This document shows positions 9,197 through 17,632 of a DNA stretch of 48,474 bases, in pieces. Position 1 is the stretch's first letter, and every line of letters starts with the position of its first letter. The notes beneath the pieces were generated by a model. It saw only the letters and a program-made list of their open reading frames with translations. It ran no database searches and had not been told where the DNA came from. A program made the translations under genes and the position numbers. Source of the stretch: an uncultured Prevotella sp. (GTDB lineage Bacteria; Bacteroidota; Bacteroidia; Bacteroidales; Bacteroidaceae); contig CAJKDU010000016.1 in NCBI GenBank assembly GCA_905198745.1, positions 1 through 48,474 of the forward strand. Direction: 5' to 3'.

Positions 9197-9227
9197 GAAA
9201 GAGGGCGTGTGCGGCACGCCCTCTTTC
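9197..9227 (-). promoter_or_regulatory. Hairpin between pflB and pflA
   Basis: A perfect 13-bp stem with a five-base loop: GAAAGAGGGCGTG (9197-9209) and CACGCCCTCTTTC (9215-9227). On the minus strand it is followed by CTTATC, a poor T tract, so it looks like a partial terminator or a 3' stabiliser that would lower pflA relative to pflB. Confidence 0.7.
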
Positions 9228-9253
9228 TGTGATATAGGATGAGGAGTGATGGG

Positions 9254-11494
9254 CTACATGCCCTGGTTGATGGTGCGCGAGAGCACGTCGAGCTGCTGTT
9301 CGCGGGTGAGCTTCACGAAGTTCACTGCATAGCCGCTCACGCGGATGGTGAGCTGCGGATATTTCTCGGGATGCTCCATGGCATCGAGCAGCAACTGACG
9401 GTCGAACACGTTCACGTTGATGTGCTGTCCGCCGTTGGGTGTGAAGTAGCCGTCGAGCAGACCGACGAGGTTCTGTGCCTGCATGTCCTTCTCCTTGCCG
9501 AGCGCAGAGGGGGCAATGGCGAAGGTGTAGGAGATGCCGTCGCGCGAGTGCTGGAAAGGCAGTTTTGCCACCGACGACAGGGCAGCCACGGCGCCCTTCA
9601 CGTCGCGCGAGTTCATGGGGTTGGCTCCCGGAGCGAAGGGCACGCCCTTCTTGCGGCCGTCGGGTGTGGCGCCCGTGTTGCGTCCGTAGACCACGTTGGA
9701 GGTGATGGTGAGCAGACTCTGCGTGGGGGTAGCGTCACGATAGGTGCGGTGCTGGCGTAGATACTCCATGAACTTCTCCGTCAGGTCTACGGCGATGGCG
9801 TCTGTCTCGTCGTTGTTGTTGCCGAACGGAGTGTACTCGCCTTCCTCAATCTTGTAGTCCACGGCCAGTCCGCTCTCGTCGCGTATGATGCGCACCTTGC
9901 AGTGCTTCATGGCGGCTATGGAGTCGGTGACGATGGACAGGCCGGCAATGCCCGTGGCGCGGGTGCGCTCCACGTCGCCGTCGTGGAGCGACATCTCGAA
10001 AGCCTCGTAGTCGTACTTGTCGTGCATATAGTGTATGATTTTCAGCGCGTTGACATAGGTCTTGGCAAGCCAGCGCATCATTTGCTCAAACTTAGGCATG
10101 AACTCCTCGTAGGTGAGCCAGTCGCCCGTGATAGGAGCAAAGCGCGGTGCTATCTGCTGTCCGCTCATTTCGTCGCGTCCACCATTGATGGCGTAGAGCA
10201 TGCACTTGGCGAGATTGGCGCGTGCACCGAAGAACTGCATCTGCTTGCCAATCTTCATGGGCGACACGCAGCAGGCGATGCCGTAGTCGTCACCCAGTTC
10301 GGCGCGCATCAAATCGTCGTTCTCATACTGTATGGCACTGGTGTCTATGCTCACCTTGGCGCAGAACTTCTTCCACGGTTCGGGCAGACGCTCGCTCCAG
10401 AGGATGGTGAGGTTAGGTTCGGGCGATGGCCCCATATTATATAAGGTGTGGAGGAAACGGTAGTCGGTCTTGGTGACCATGGAGCGCCCGTCGATGCCCA
10501 TGCCGCCGATAGAGGCTGTGGCCCAGATGGGGTCGCCCGAGAAAAGGTCGTTGTATTCGGGCGTGCGGAGGAAGCGGACGATGCGCAGCTTCATGATCAT
10601 CTGGTCGATGAGTTCCTGCGTCTCCTCTTCGGTGATGAGTCCTTTCCTTAGGTCGCGCTGAATGTAGATGTCGAGGAAGGCGCACACGCGGCCGAGCGAC
10701 ATGGCGGCACCGTCCTGGTCTTTCACTGCGCCCAGGTAGCCGAAGTAGGTCCACTGCACGGCCTCGCGGGCATTGGTGGCCGGGCGGGTCACGTCGAACC
10801 CGTAGGCGGCACACATGCGCTCAAACTGCTTGAGGGCCTGGATCTGCTCGGAGATTTCCTCGCGGTGGCGCACTATTTCCTCGGTAAACTCCTGTATGTC
10901 GATGCGCTTGAAGTAGCGCTTCTTCTCCTCGATGAGGTTAGCGGTGCCGTAGAGGGCAATGCGCCGGTAGTCGCCGATGATGCGTCCGCGTCCGTAGGCG
11001 TCGGGCAGACCGGTGATGATGTGGGCATGGCGGGCAGCCTTGATGTCGTCGTTGTAGGCCGAGAAGACGCCTTCGTTGTGTGTCTTGCGGTATTTGGTGA
11101 AGATAGTCTTGGTCATAGGGTCCAGCTCATAGCCGTATGAGTTGAGCGCCTTCTCCACCATGCGTATGCCGCCCTTGGGGAAGATGCCGCGCTTGAGGGG
11201 CTTGTCGGTCTGCAGACCAACGATGACCTCGCTGTCTTTGTCTATGTAGCCTGCACCGTAGGTGTCGATGCTCTGCGGCAACTTGGTTTCGGCATCGTAA
11301 ACGCCTTTCTCCCGCTCTACTTCAAACAAGTCGGAGAGGATATTCCACAGTTTCGTGGTCTTGGCGGTAGGCTGGGCGAGGAAACTCTCGTCGCCGTTGT
11401 AGGGTTCATAATTAGCCTGAATAAAGTCTCTGACGTCAATCTCATGCTTCCAGTTGGAGCCTTTGAAATCGTTTTGCAGGTCGTGTAAAACCAT
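9254..11494 (-). CDS. pflB: Formate C-acetyltransferase (pyruvate formate-lyase)
   Basis: The 746-residue cytosolic enzyme converts pyruvate and CoA to acetyl-CoA and formate in anaerobic glycolysis. The adjacent catalytic cysteines lie in GIACCVSPM (residues 408-409), and the glycyl-radical site is RVSGYAV near the C-terminus (Gly about 721). The length is close to the family norm of about 750. The frame opens at 11572, but the promoter at 11549-11581 lies inside that extension, so the ATG at 11494 (MVLHDLQNDFKGSNW) is the start. It is first in an operon with pflA and is separated from it by a strong hairpin. Confidence 0.97.
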   Translation of the reverse strand: MVLHDLQNDFKGSNWKHEIDVRDFIQANYEPYNGDESFLAQPTAKTTKLWNILSDLFEVEREKGVYDAETKLPQSIDTYGAGYIDKDSEVIVGLQTDKPLKRGIFPKGGIRMVEKALNSYGYELDPMTKTIFTKYRKTHNEGVFSAYNDDIKAARHAHIITGLPDAYGRGRIIGDYRRIALYGTANLIEEKKRYFKRIDIQEFTEEIVRHREEISEQIQALKQFERMCAAYGFDVTRPATNAREAVQWTYFGYLGAVKDQDGAAMSLGRVCAFLDIYIQRDLRKGLITEEETQELIDQMIMKLRIVRFLRTPEYNDLFSGDPIWATASIGGMGIDGRSMVTKTDYRFLHTLYNMGPSPEPNLTILWSERLPEPWKKFCAKVSIDTSAIQYENDDLMRAELGDDYGIACCVSPMKIGKQMQFFGARANLAKCMLYAINGGRDEMSGQQIAPRFAPITGDWLTYEEFMPKFEQMMRWLAKTYVNALKIIHYMHDKYDYEAFEMSLHDGDVERTRATGIAGLSIVTDSIAAMKHCKVRIIRDESGLAVDYKIEEGEYTPFGNNNDETDAIAVDLTEKFMEYLRQHRTYRDATPTQSLLTITSNVVYGRNTGATPDGRKKGVPFAPGANPMNSRDVKGAVAALSSVAKLPFQHSRDGISYTFAIAPSALGKEKDMQAQNLVGLLDGYFTPNGGQHINVNVFDRQLLLDAMEHPEKYPQLTIRVSGYAVNFVKLTREQQLDVLSRTINQGM

Positions 11495-11548
11495 AAATGA
11501 AAAAATGTGTTTAGTGAATAATGTTACCCAGAAGTGTTCTTCCGGTCT

Positions 11549-11581
11549 GCAAAGGTACGCTATTGACTTCACTTCCGCAAA
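11549..11581 (-). promoter_or_regulatory. pflB promoter
   Basis: On the minus strand TTTGC (11581-11577) is followed after a 19-base spacer by TACCTTTGC (11557-11549), a near-perfect Bacteroidota promoter. It implies a 5' leader of about 48 nt. Confidence 0.75.
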
Positions 11582-11639
11582 TAATTGTCTGCCTTCTTGG
11601 TCAAAATCATCATTAATGGGGATGAACTGCCGGGGTATT

Positions 11640-11795
11640 ATTCGTTGAAAGCCGACGGGCTTCCCGAAGGTCGCTAACGGCCGAGTAGCACTCTGCTAAT
11701 GGCAGGTTAGCGTCTTTTCCAACGGCTTGGGCAGTCAGTGCCCACGGCCTGGGCATCGAGTGCCCAAATCGTGGGGCGAAGTTTGGGCACTCCGT
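11640..11795. repeat. Intergenic repeat cluster A (hairpin family)
   Basis: The 340-base gap between pflB and the glycerophosphodiesterase holds no gene. It contains CTAATGGCAGGTTAGCG and two nested hairpins: TGCCCA/TGGGCA at 11739-11755, and GGGCA-TCGAG-TGCCC at 11751-11765 whose right arm can instead pair with TTTGGGCA at 11782-11789. The same motifs recur near 26.4, 36.5 and 48.2 kb. Confidence 0.6.
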
Positions 11796-11875
11796 TAAGG
11801 CGGGTGAGGTGCGTGTGTGGTGGGGCGGAAACGCGTTTTTCATCTTCAGGAAACACGTTTGTCACATTTAAGTTG

Positions 11876-11884
11876 TAATTTTGC
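11876..11884 (+). promoter_or_regulatory. -7 box of the glycerophosphodiesterase gene
   Basis: TAATTTTGC fits TAnnTTTGC and lies 28 bases before the start codon. The nearest TTTG (11858-11861) is only 14 bases upstream, so the -33 element is uncertain. Confidence 0.5.
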
Positions 11885-11912
11885 ACCGCAACAGAAACAA
11901 AAGGATAGCAAC

Positions 11913-12671
11913 ATGAAGAAATTATTGATGATGGCTTGCGGCTTGCTGCTCATGGCAGGGCAGGCCGTGGCACAAAACCGGGCAGACCAGGTGATAGCCC
12001 ATCGGGGCTACTGGCAGACCGAGGGTTCGGCGCAAAACTCGCTGGCTTCACTGCGCAAGGCACACGAGATTGGAGTCTATGGTTCGGAGTTCGACGTGCA
12101 CATCACGCGTGACGGGGTGCTGGTGGTGCACCACGATGACGACATCAACGGCATCTGCATTGAGGACGCGCAGTATGCCGACATACGCAAGATGCGCCTG
12201 GCCAACGGCGAAACGCTGCCCACGCTCTCGGCCTATCTCAAGGCCGGAAGGAAACTCAAGGGCACCCGGCTCATTCTCGAAATCAAGAAGCACAAGACTG
12301 CTGAGGCTGAAGACCGCTGCGTGGAAGCGGTGCTGAAAATGGTGAAGAAGTGGGACGTGGAGCCGCAAGTGGAGTATATATCGTTCAGCAAGCACGTGTG
12401 CGACGAGCTTGTCAAGCGTGTGCCTGGAGCCAAGGTTTCCTACCTGGAGGGCGACCTCACGCCTGCCGAGGCCAAGAAAGCGGGATACACGGGCATTGAC
12501 TACCGCTACACGGTGTTCGACAAGCATCCCGAATGGATAGGCGAAGCCAAACGGCTGGGACTGGTCACCAACGTGTGGACAGTCAACAAGGTGAAGGAAA
12601 TCAAGCGCTTTTTTGATGCAGGGATTGACTTCGTGACCACCAATAGTCCCGTCGAGGCGAAAGCACTGTAA
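11913..12671 (+). CDS. Secreted glycerophosphodiester phosphodiesterase
   Basis: The 252-residue protein starts with a clear signal peptide (MKKLLMMACGLLLMAGQAVA-Q) and should act in the periplasm. It is predicted to split glycerophosphodiesters to glycerol-3-phosphate and an alcohol. The GDPD motif HRGYW (His30, Arg31) opens the domain, the metal-binding segment EFDVHITRDGVLVVHHDD follows, and LEIKKHK and NVWTVN close the TIM barrel. The usual PENT motif reads AQNS here. The frame is open upstream to 11817, but the promoter box and signal peptide fix the ATG at 11913. It is monocistronic, with a strong terminator 40 bases after the stop. Confidence 0.93.
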   Translation: MKKLLMMACGLLLMAGQAVAQNRADQVIAHRGYWQTEGSAQNSLASLRKAHEIGVYGSEFDVHITRDGVLVVHHDDDINGICIEDAQYADIRKMRLANGETLPTLSAYLKAGRKLKGTRLILEIKKHKTAEAEDRCVEAVLKMVKKWDVEPQVEYISFSKHVCDELVKRVPGAKVSYLEGDLTPAEAKKAGYTGIDYRYTVFDKHPEWIGEAKRLGLVTNVWTVNKVKEIKRFFDAGIDFVTTNSPVEAKAL

Positions 12672-12709
12672 CGGTTATTCCGACAACAAGGGTATTTAAG
12701 TAAAGAAGA

Positions 12710-12747
12710 CAGGAGCCAGGCGCGCATGCCTGGCTCCTGTTCTTTTG
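12710..12747. terminator. Bidirectional terminator after the glycerophosphodiesterase gene
   Basis: The perfect 13-bp arms ACAGGAGCCAGGC (12710-12722) and GCCTGGCTCCTGT (12729-12741) are followed by TCTTTT. On the minus strand the tail is CTTCTTTACTT, so leftward transcripts could stop here too. Confidence 0.85.
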
Positions 12748-12887
12748 AGCAAGAGCGTGTGTTTTCTTGGTGGCTGTTGTTCTGAATACATCTTTATGTG
12801 CAATTGTCTTACAGTTATACGTGCTTGAGATTGAATGGTTCATCGGGCGCAAAGGTAACGCTTCAGCATCTGGGTATGGGTAACAAA

Positions 12888-12904
12888 TGTGGCCGACGGC
12901 CACA
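12888..12904. promoter_or_regulatory. 17-bp palindrome upstream of the Crp/Fnr gene
   Basis: TGTGGCCG-A-CGGCCACA is a perfect palindrome centred at 12896, about 50 bases upstream of the -7 box of the regulator gene. The position and symmetry suit an operator, possibly for autoregulation. The remaining 315-base gap (12672-12986) contains only the terminator, this palindrome and a leftward TACCTTTGC box at 12849-12857. Confidence 0.4.
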
Positions 12905-12944
12905 TAAAAAACGTTAAACACGTCTTTCAACAGATATTATTCGC

Positions 12945-12953
12945 TATATTTGC
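12945..12953 (+). promoter_or_regulatory. -7 box of the Crp/Fnr regulator gene
   Basis: TATATTTGC fits TAnnTTTGC, 33 bases before the start codon. No TTTG at the right spacing is visible, as might be expected of an activator-dependent promoter. Confidence 0.5.
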
Positions 12954-12986
12954 AGCATATCTATTGACTTTCAGATAATTATATTT

Positions 12987-13658
12987 ATGGAAACACACCT
13001 GTTGAACGCTCTTTCACAGTGCAGCCTTTTCGCGGGAATGACTATCCGGGAGATAGAATGGTCGCTGGAGGGGATGGGTTGCAAAACTGTGAATATAGGA
13101 AGAAAAGACATCTATATGCTGGCCAATTTTGCCTGCCGGCATGTAGACATTGTGGTGAAAGGCACGCTTGTGGCGCGCATGGTAGGACTCTCTGGAAAGC
13201 TTGTCGAGGTGGCGAGGCTCGGCGTGGGCTATGTGCTCGCCCTGGGATTCGTCTTTGCCCAGGACAACCGCATGCCTGTGAGCGTGGAGACAGAGACCGA
13301 CGTGACGCTGCTCCGGCTCTCGAAAACCGACGTTGAAACGCTTGTTGACCATGACGGGCGCATACGCTGGAACCTGATTCGGGCACTTTCAGACATGAGT
13401 GCTTTCCTGGCGTCGAAGATGCGTTTCCTCTCGCTTTTCTCCGTTCGCGAGAAGGTGGTCTACTCGCTGCTTTCGCTTTCGCGCGCGCAAGGCAGTTCCA
13501 GGGTGACCCTCGACAAGTCGCGACAAGCCATTGCCGACTCGTTCGGCATACAGAAGTTCTCGCTTCTGCGCTGTCTTGCCGAGTTGGAAGAAAGCGGAGC
13601 CATAAGGGTGGATGGCAGGACTATCACCATCACAGACCGCGGAAAGCTGAGGCTTTAG
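12987..13658 (+). CDS. Crp/Fnr-family transcriptional regulator
   Basis: The 223-residue protein has an N-terminal cyclic-nucleotide-binding-like barrel (about 10-120, with FAGMTIREIEWSLEGM and a VARLGVGYVLALG segment) and a C-terminal winged helix (about 150-215). The recognition helix is in SRQAIADSFGIQKFSLLRCL. The phosphate-binding cassette Arg-Ser of true cAMP receptors is not evident, and there is no N-terminal Cys cluster of the FNR type (the early Cys are isolated), so the signal is unknown. Fnr-like proteins often respond to redox state, and the pfl operon is nearby, but a link is only inference. A 17-bp palindrome upstream could be its own site. recQ is convergent, and no terminator is visible between them. 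Confidence 0.9.
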   Translation: METHLLNALSQCSLFAGMTIREIEWSLEGMGCKTVNIGRKDIYMLANFACRHVDIVVKGTLVARMVGLSGKLVEVARLGVGYVLALGFVFAQDNRMPVSVETETDVTLLRLSKTDVETLVDHDGRIRWNLIRALSDMSAFLASKMRFLSLFSVREKVVYSLLSLSRAQGSSRVTLDKSRQAIADSFGIQKFSLLRCLAELEESGAIRVDGRTITITDRGKLRL

Positions 13659-13746
13659 CAGACAACGTGGCTACGGTTCCCGGCGGTTGTATAATAATAA
13701 GGTGTTGTGGAAGGAATGTCGAGGCTGTTGGAAAAAGGCTTGCAGG

Positions 13747-15675
13747 CTAAGAGCGTGTCACCCGTTCTCCGTCTATCGTCACCTTTCCCTCACTCACCAG
13801 CAAGCTGAGCGCTTCGGCAATGACGGGGAAAGGATAAGGGAGTTGCTGGCATTGACTGAGGTCGTGGTCCATGCCGTCGGCCAACAGTTGCATGATGGCT
13901 TCCACGGCTTGCGAACCGGCAGAAGTGTGTTCTTTCTTTTTCGCCAGACACACGTCGCATTGCCCACAGTCTTCCGTGTCGGTTTCGCCAAAGTAGGCCA
14001 GCAGTTGCCGGCTGCGGCATTCTTGTGTGGTGGCATACTTGATCATCTCCTCAATCTTCTCGGCATATAGTTTCTTGCGTTTGTCGTAAACGTTGGCGGG
14101 AATAGTCATACGCTCGCTCAACTCGCGCCGTTGTGTGTAGGTGATGTAGGGCGTGTTGGATTGGGGAATGAAGTCTACGATGCCCTGTCGGGTGAGCACG
14201 CGCAGCGAATTGTAGACCTGATCGGTGGTCAGTCCAGCCTGCTGGGCAATGAAGGGCAGCTCAATGGATGAATAGTCTACGAACAGACCGGTGTAATAGC
14301 GCAGCAAAGTGGTGATGACAGCATTGTCCACAGGGTTGTTGGTGTCTATCCGGTAGAGTTGGTCGCGGCTCAGCAGAAAACGGATGCGCGCGTCGGTGTC
14401 GGGACAAGGTTCGTAGCGCAGGTATCCGCACCGCTGCAGGATGATGAGCGACGAGTTGACGGGAATGGGAAAGTGGTGATAGGCGTAGCAGAAACGGTCC
14501 AGGTCGAATTGGTGGGTCACGCCGTAGCCAGAGCCTTCTGCCACCTGGAAGAAGTAGGCCAGCTGGTCGTAGACCTTGAGAATGAATTCCTTGTCGGGGA
14601 AAGTGTCGGCAACACGGCGACGCAGCAGTGCTGTGTCGTGGGCGTTGTAGAGCAGAATGGCATAGGCATGCTTGCCGTCGCGTCCGGCCCGACCCGCCTC
14701 CTGAAAGTAGGCCTCGATGCAGTCAGGGCAGTCCACGTGCACCACCAGCCGCACGTCGGCCTTGTCAATGCCCATTCCGAAGGCATTGGTGGCCACCATC
14801 ACCCGCACCTCATCGTTCTGCCACTGAGCCTGTCGCTCGTCTTTCACGGATGGGCGCAGACCGGCATGGTAGAAGGTGGCGGTAATGCCACAGGCGTTGA
14901 GTTCCTTGCTGATGTCGCGCGTTTGCTTGCGGCTGCGCGCATAAACCACGGCGCTGCCCGGCACCGAACGCAGAATGTGAACGAGTTCAGCCTTCTTGTC
15001 CTGCGTCTGCCGCACCACGTAGGCCAGGTTGCTGCGCTTGAAACTCATCTGGAACACGTTGCGCTCGGAAAACTCGAGCAACTGTTGTATGTCGTCCACC
15101 ACCAGTGGGGTGGCTGTGGCGGTGAGCGCCAGGACAGGCACACTGGGCAGTAACTTCCTGATGTCACAAATCTTGAGGTAGGATGGGCGGAAATCATAGC
15201 CCCACTGACTGATGCAATGGGCCTCGTCGACGGTGATGAGGCTCACCTGCATGTGGCGGAGCTTCTTCTGGAACAGGTCGGTGCCGATGCGTTCCGGCGA
15301 AATGTAGAGCAGCTTCACGCCGCCCAGCACCGCATTGTCGAGCACCTGCAGAATGTCGGCGTGTGTCATGCCGGAATAGATGGCCGACGCCTGGATGCCG
15401 CGGTGGCGCAGATGACTCACCTGGTCTTTCATCAGGGCAATGAGGGGCGTGACAACAAGGGTCACGCCGGGAAGCATGAGGGCGGGAACCTGGAAGGTGA
15501 GCGACTTGCCTCCGCCTGTTGGCATGAGTCCCAGTGTGTCGCGGCCACTCATCACAGAGTCGATGATTTCCCGCTGTACACCACGAAACTGAGGATATTG
15601 CCAATAACGGTGCAATATCCTCAGTGCCGTGTCTGTCGTTTCTTCTGGTGTGTGAGTATGGTTCTCCTCTTCCAT
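13747..15675 (-). CDS. recQ: ATP-dependent DNA helicase RecQ
   Basis: This 642-residue SF2 helicase unwinds DNA 3' to 5' in recombination and fork repair. Motif 0/I is QFRGVQREII and TGGGKS (residues 53-58), DEAHCISQWGYDFRPSY is motif II with the RecQ aromatic loop, and QEAGRAGRDG is motif VI. The RQC zinc-binding region follows, with Cys in QECRSRQLLAY and EDCGQCDVC. There is no clear C-terminal HRDC domain, which shortens it relative to some relatives. It starts four bases after the recJ stop, so the two repair genes form an operon with recJ first. Confidence 0.97.
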   Translation of the reverse strand: MEEENHTHTPEETTDTALRILHRYWQYPQFRGVQREIIDSVMSGRDTLGLMPTGGGKSLTFQVPALMLPGVTLVVTPLIALMKDQVSHLRHRGIQASAIYSGMTHADILQVLDNAVLGGVKLLYISPERIGTDLFQKKLRHMQVSLITVDEAHCISQWGYDFRPSYLKICDIRKLLPSVPVLALTATATPLVVDDIQQLLEFSERNVFQMSFKRSNLAYVVRQTQDKKAELVHILRSVPGSAVVYARSRKQTRDISKELNACGITATFYHAGLRPSVKDERQAQWQNDEVRVMVATNAFGMGIDKADVRLVVHVDCPDCIEAYFQEAGRAGRDGKHAYAILLYNAHDTALLRRRVADTFPDKEFILKVYDQLAYFFQVAEGSGYGVTHQFDLDRFCYAYHHFPIPVNSSLIILQRCGYLRYEPCPDTDARIRFLLSRDQLYRIDTNNPVDNAVITTLLRYYTGLFVDYSSIELPFIAQQAGLTTDQVYNSLRVLTRQGIVDFIPQSNTPYITYTQRRELSERMTIPANVYDKRKKLYAEKIEEMIKYATTQECRSRQLLAYFGETDTEDCGQCDVCLAKKKEHTSAGSQAVEAIMQLLADGMDHDLSQCQQLPYPFPVIAEALSLLVSEGKVTIDGERVTRS

Positions 15676-15679
15676 TCTT

Positions 15680-17401
15680 TTATCTCTCCGTGGGTCGAAT
15701 ATCTTCTATCTGCAATTGTATGGAGCCGTGCTTGAACACGTTGTCCTCGATGGAGTAGGCAATGTCGAAACTACGTTTTGACTTGATGTAGCGTGCCGAA
15801 CCGCTCTGTCCGAAGGCAATGCCGTTCATCACGTTGTTCGACTTGGAGTCTACCAACTCCAGCTTGATGTGCTCCTGCTCGCGCCCCACCACCTTGGAGG
15901 TGCCGAAGTCGTAGACACCGAGTGTGCAGAACAGCGGTTTGGGATTGCCGGGTCCGAAGGGTGCAAAACGCTTCAGGTCGGTGTGCAGCCGCTTGGTAAT
16001 GTCGCGGAAGTCTATCTGTGCGTCTATTTTCAGTATGGCTTCGGTCTGTTCGGGCGCGATGTGCTGTTCCACATACTGCTGGAAACGTTGGCGGAATTCG
16101 GGCACGTCATTCCATCTGAGCGTCAGTCCGGCGGCATACGTGTGGCCGCCGAAATTGGTGAGCAGGTCGCGGCACGACTTGATGGCAGAATAGACGTCGA
16201 AGCCTGCCACCGAGCGTGCAGATCCCGTGGCGAAGTCGCCGTCGCGCGTGATGACCACGGTGGGGCGGAAATAGATTTCCGTCAGTCGGCTTGCCACAAT
16301 GCCTATCACACCCTTTTTCCAGTTTTCGTCATAGAGCACGATGCTGCTTTGGTGGCGCTGGTTCTCGAGTTTCGACACAATTTGGTTGGCCTCCTCGGTC
16401 ATCTGCTTGTCTATGTCCTTCCGCTGTTCGTTATACTCATTGATGTGGCGTGCCATGACAAGTGCCTGGCCGAAATCCTTCTCCACCAGCAGATCCACGC
16501 TCTCCTTGCCGTTTTCCATGCGACCTGATGCATTGATGCGCGGTCCTATCTTGAAGATGATGTCGCTCATAGAGAGTTCCCGGTCCTGCAGTCCGCAGAT
16601 GTCAATGATGGCTTTCAGTCCCACACTGGGGTTCTGGTTGAGCCGTTTCAGTCCGTGGAAGGCCAGAATACGGTTTTCGTCGACCACAGGCACAATGTCG
16701 GCTGCGATGCTTACGGCACAGAAGTCGAGCAAGGGAATAAGGTGTGTGAAGGGAATATTGTTGTTCTTGGCAAATGCCTGCATGAACTTGAACCCCACGC
16801 CGCAGCCGCAAAGATGCTTGAAGGGATACGGGTCGTCGGGCCGTTTGGGGTTGAGAATGGCCACGGCCTCCGGCATAGTCTCGTCGGGCACGTGATGGTC
16901 GCAGATGATGAAGTCTATGCCCAGGCTCTTGGCATAGGCTATTTCCTCGAAGGCCTTGATGCCGCAGTCGAGGATGATGATGAGCTTCACGCCTGTCTGG
17001 TGGGCATAGTCAATGCCCTTTTTGCTCACTCCGTAGCCCTCGTCATAGCGGTCGGGAATGTAGTAGTCTATGTTGGAGTAGAACTGCTGGAGGAACTTGT
17101 ACACCAATGCCACGGCCGTGCACCCGTCCACATCGTAGTCGCCATAGACCAGTATGCGCTCCTTGCGTCCCATGGCATCGTTGAGCCTGTCCACGGCCAG
17201 GTCCATGTCGCGCATGAGGAAGGGGTTGATGAGGTCGGCCAACTGTGGCCGGAAAAACCTCTTGGCGGCCGACTCGGTCGTAATACCCCGGCGTATGAGC
17301 ATGTTGGTGAGTATCGGACTCATGTTGAGCTTTTCCGACAACTCCTCCGATGCAGCCCGTTCGTCGAGCGTAGGCGAGTCATATTTCCATTTAAAGTGCA
17401 T
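15680..17401 (-). CDS. recJ: Single-stranded-DNA-specific exonuclease RecJ
   Basis: The 573-residue DHH-family nuclease degrades single-stranded DNA 5' to 3' and works with RecQ at stalled forks. The metal-binding motifs are YGDYDVDG (about residue 80), LDCGIKA, ICDHHVPD (the DHH motif, about 175), and the DHHA1 part with INASGRMENG and GGHTYAAGLTL. The start at 17401 (MHFKWKYDSPTLDERA) fits the family. It lies upstream of recQ in the same operon and is transcribed divergently from pheT. Confidence 0.97.
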   Translation of the reverse strand: MHFKWKYDSPTLDERAASEELSEKLNMSPILTNMLIRRGITTESAAKRFFRPQLADLINPFLMRDMDLAVDRLNDAMGRKERILVYGDYDVDGCTAVALVYKFLQQFYSNIDYYIPDRYDEGYGVSKKGIDYAHQTGVKLIIILDCGIKAFEEIAYAKSLGIDFIICDHHVPDETMPEAVAILNPKRPDDPYPFKHLCGCGVGFKFMQAFAKNNNIPFTHLIPLLDFCAVSIAADIVPVVDENRILAFHGLKRLNQNPSVGLKAIIDICGLQDRELSMSDIIFKIGPRINASGRMENGKESVDLLVEKDFGQALVMARHINEYNEQRKDIDKQMTEEANQIVSKLENQRHQSSIVLYDENWKKGVIGIVASRLTEIYFRPTVVITRDGDFATGSARSVAGFDVYSAIKSCRDLLTNFGGHTYAAGLTLRWNDVPEFRQRFQQYVEQHIAPEQTEAILKIDAQIDFRDITKRLHTDLKRFAPFGPGNPKPLFCTLGVYDFGTSKVVGREQEHIKLELVDSKSNNVMNGIAFGQSGSARYIKSKRSFDIAYSIEDNVFKHGSIQLQIEDIRPTER

Positions 17402-17466
17402 TATATTTATGTTGTTTTTGTTTCTCGTTGGTATAGGGCCGACAGGGTGAAAAGCCCATTAAGCGT

Positions 17467-17475
17467 GTAAAGTTA
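17467..17475 (-). promoter_or_regulatory. Candidate -7 box of the recJ-recQ operon
   Basis: The minus strand reads TAACTTTAC, one base from TAnnTTTGC, 66 bases before the recJ start. The -33 element is not clear. Confidence 0.4.
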
Positions 17476-17565
17476 CGAAAAAAGTGTGAAACCTTATCCT
17501 TATCTTCTCTATATTTATAAGTTTTTAAGGAGCCCCAAGCCTATCGCTCACTTTTTGCTGAAAAG

Positions 17566-17599
17566 TTTTGTAAGGGTTGGGGATTTTTATTACTTTTGC
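17566..17599 (+). promoter_or_regulatory. pheT promoter
   Basis: TTTTG (17566-17570) is followed after 20 bases by TACTTTTGC (17591-17599). It sits 34 bases before the ATG of pheT and matches the Bacteroidota -33/-7 pattern well. Confidence 0.7.
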
Positions 17600-17632
17600 A
17601 CGTATTTAGACGAAAATAAAAATCATTATATA

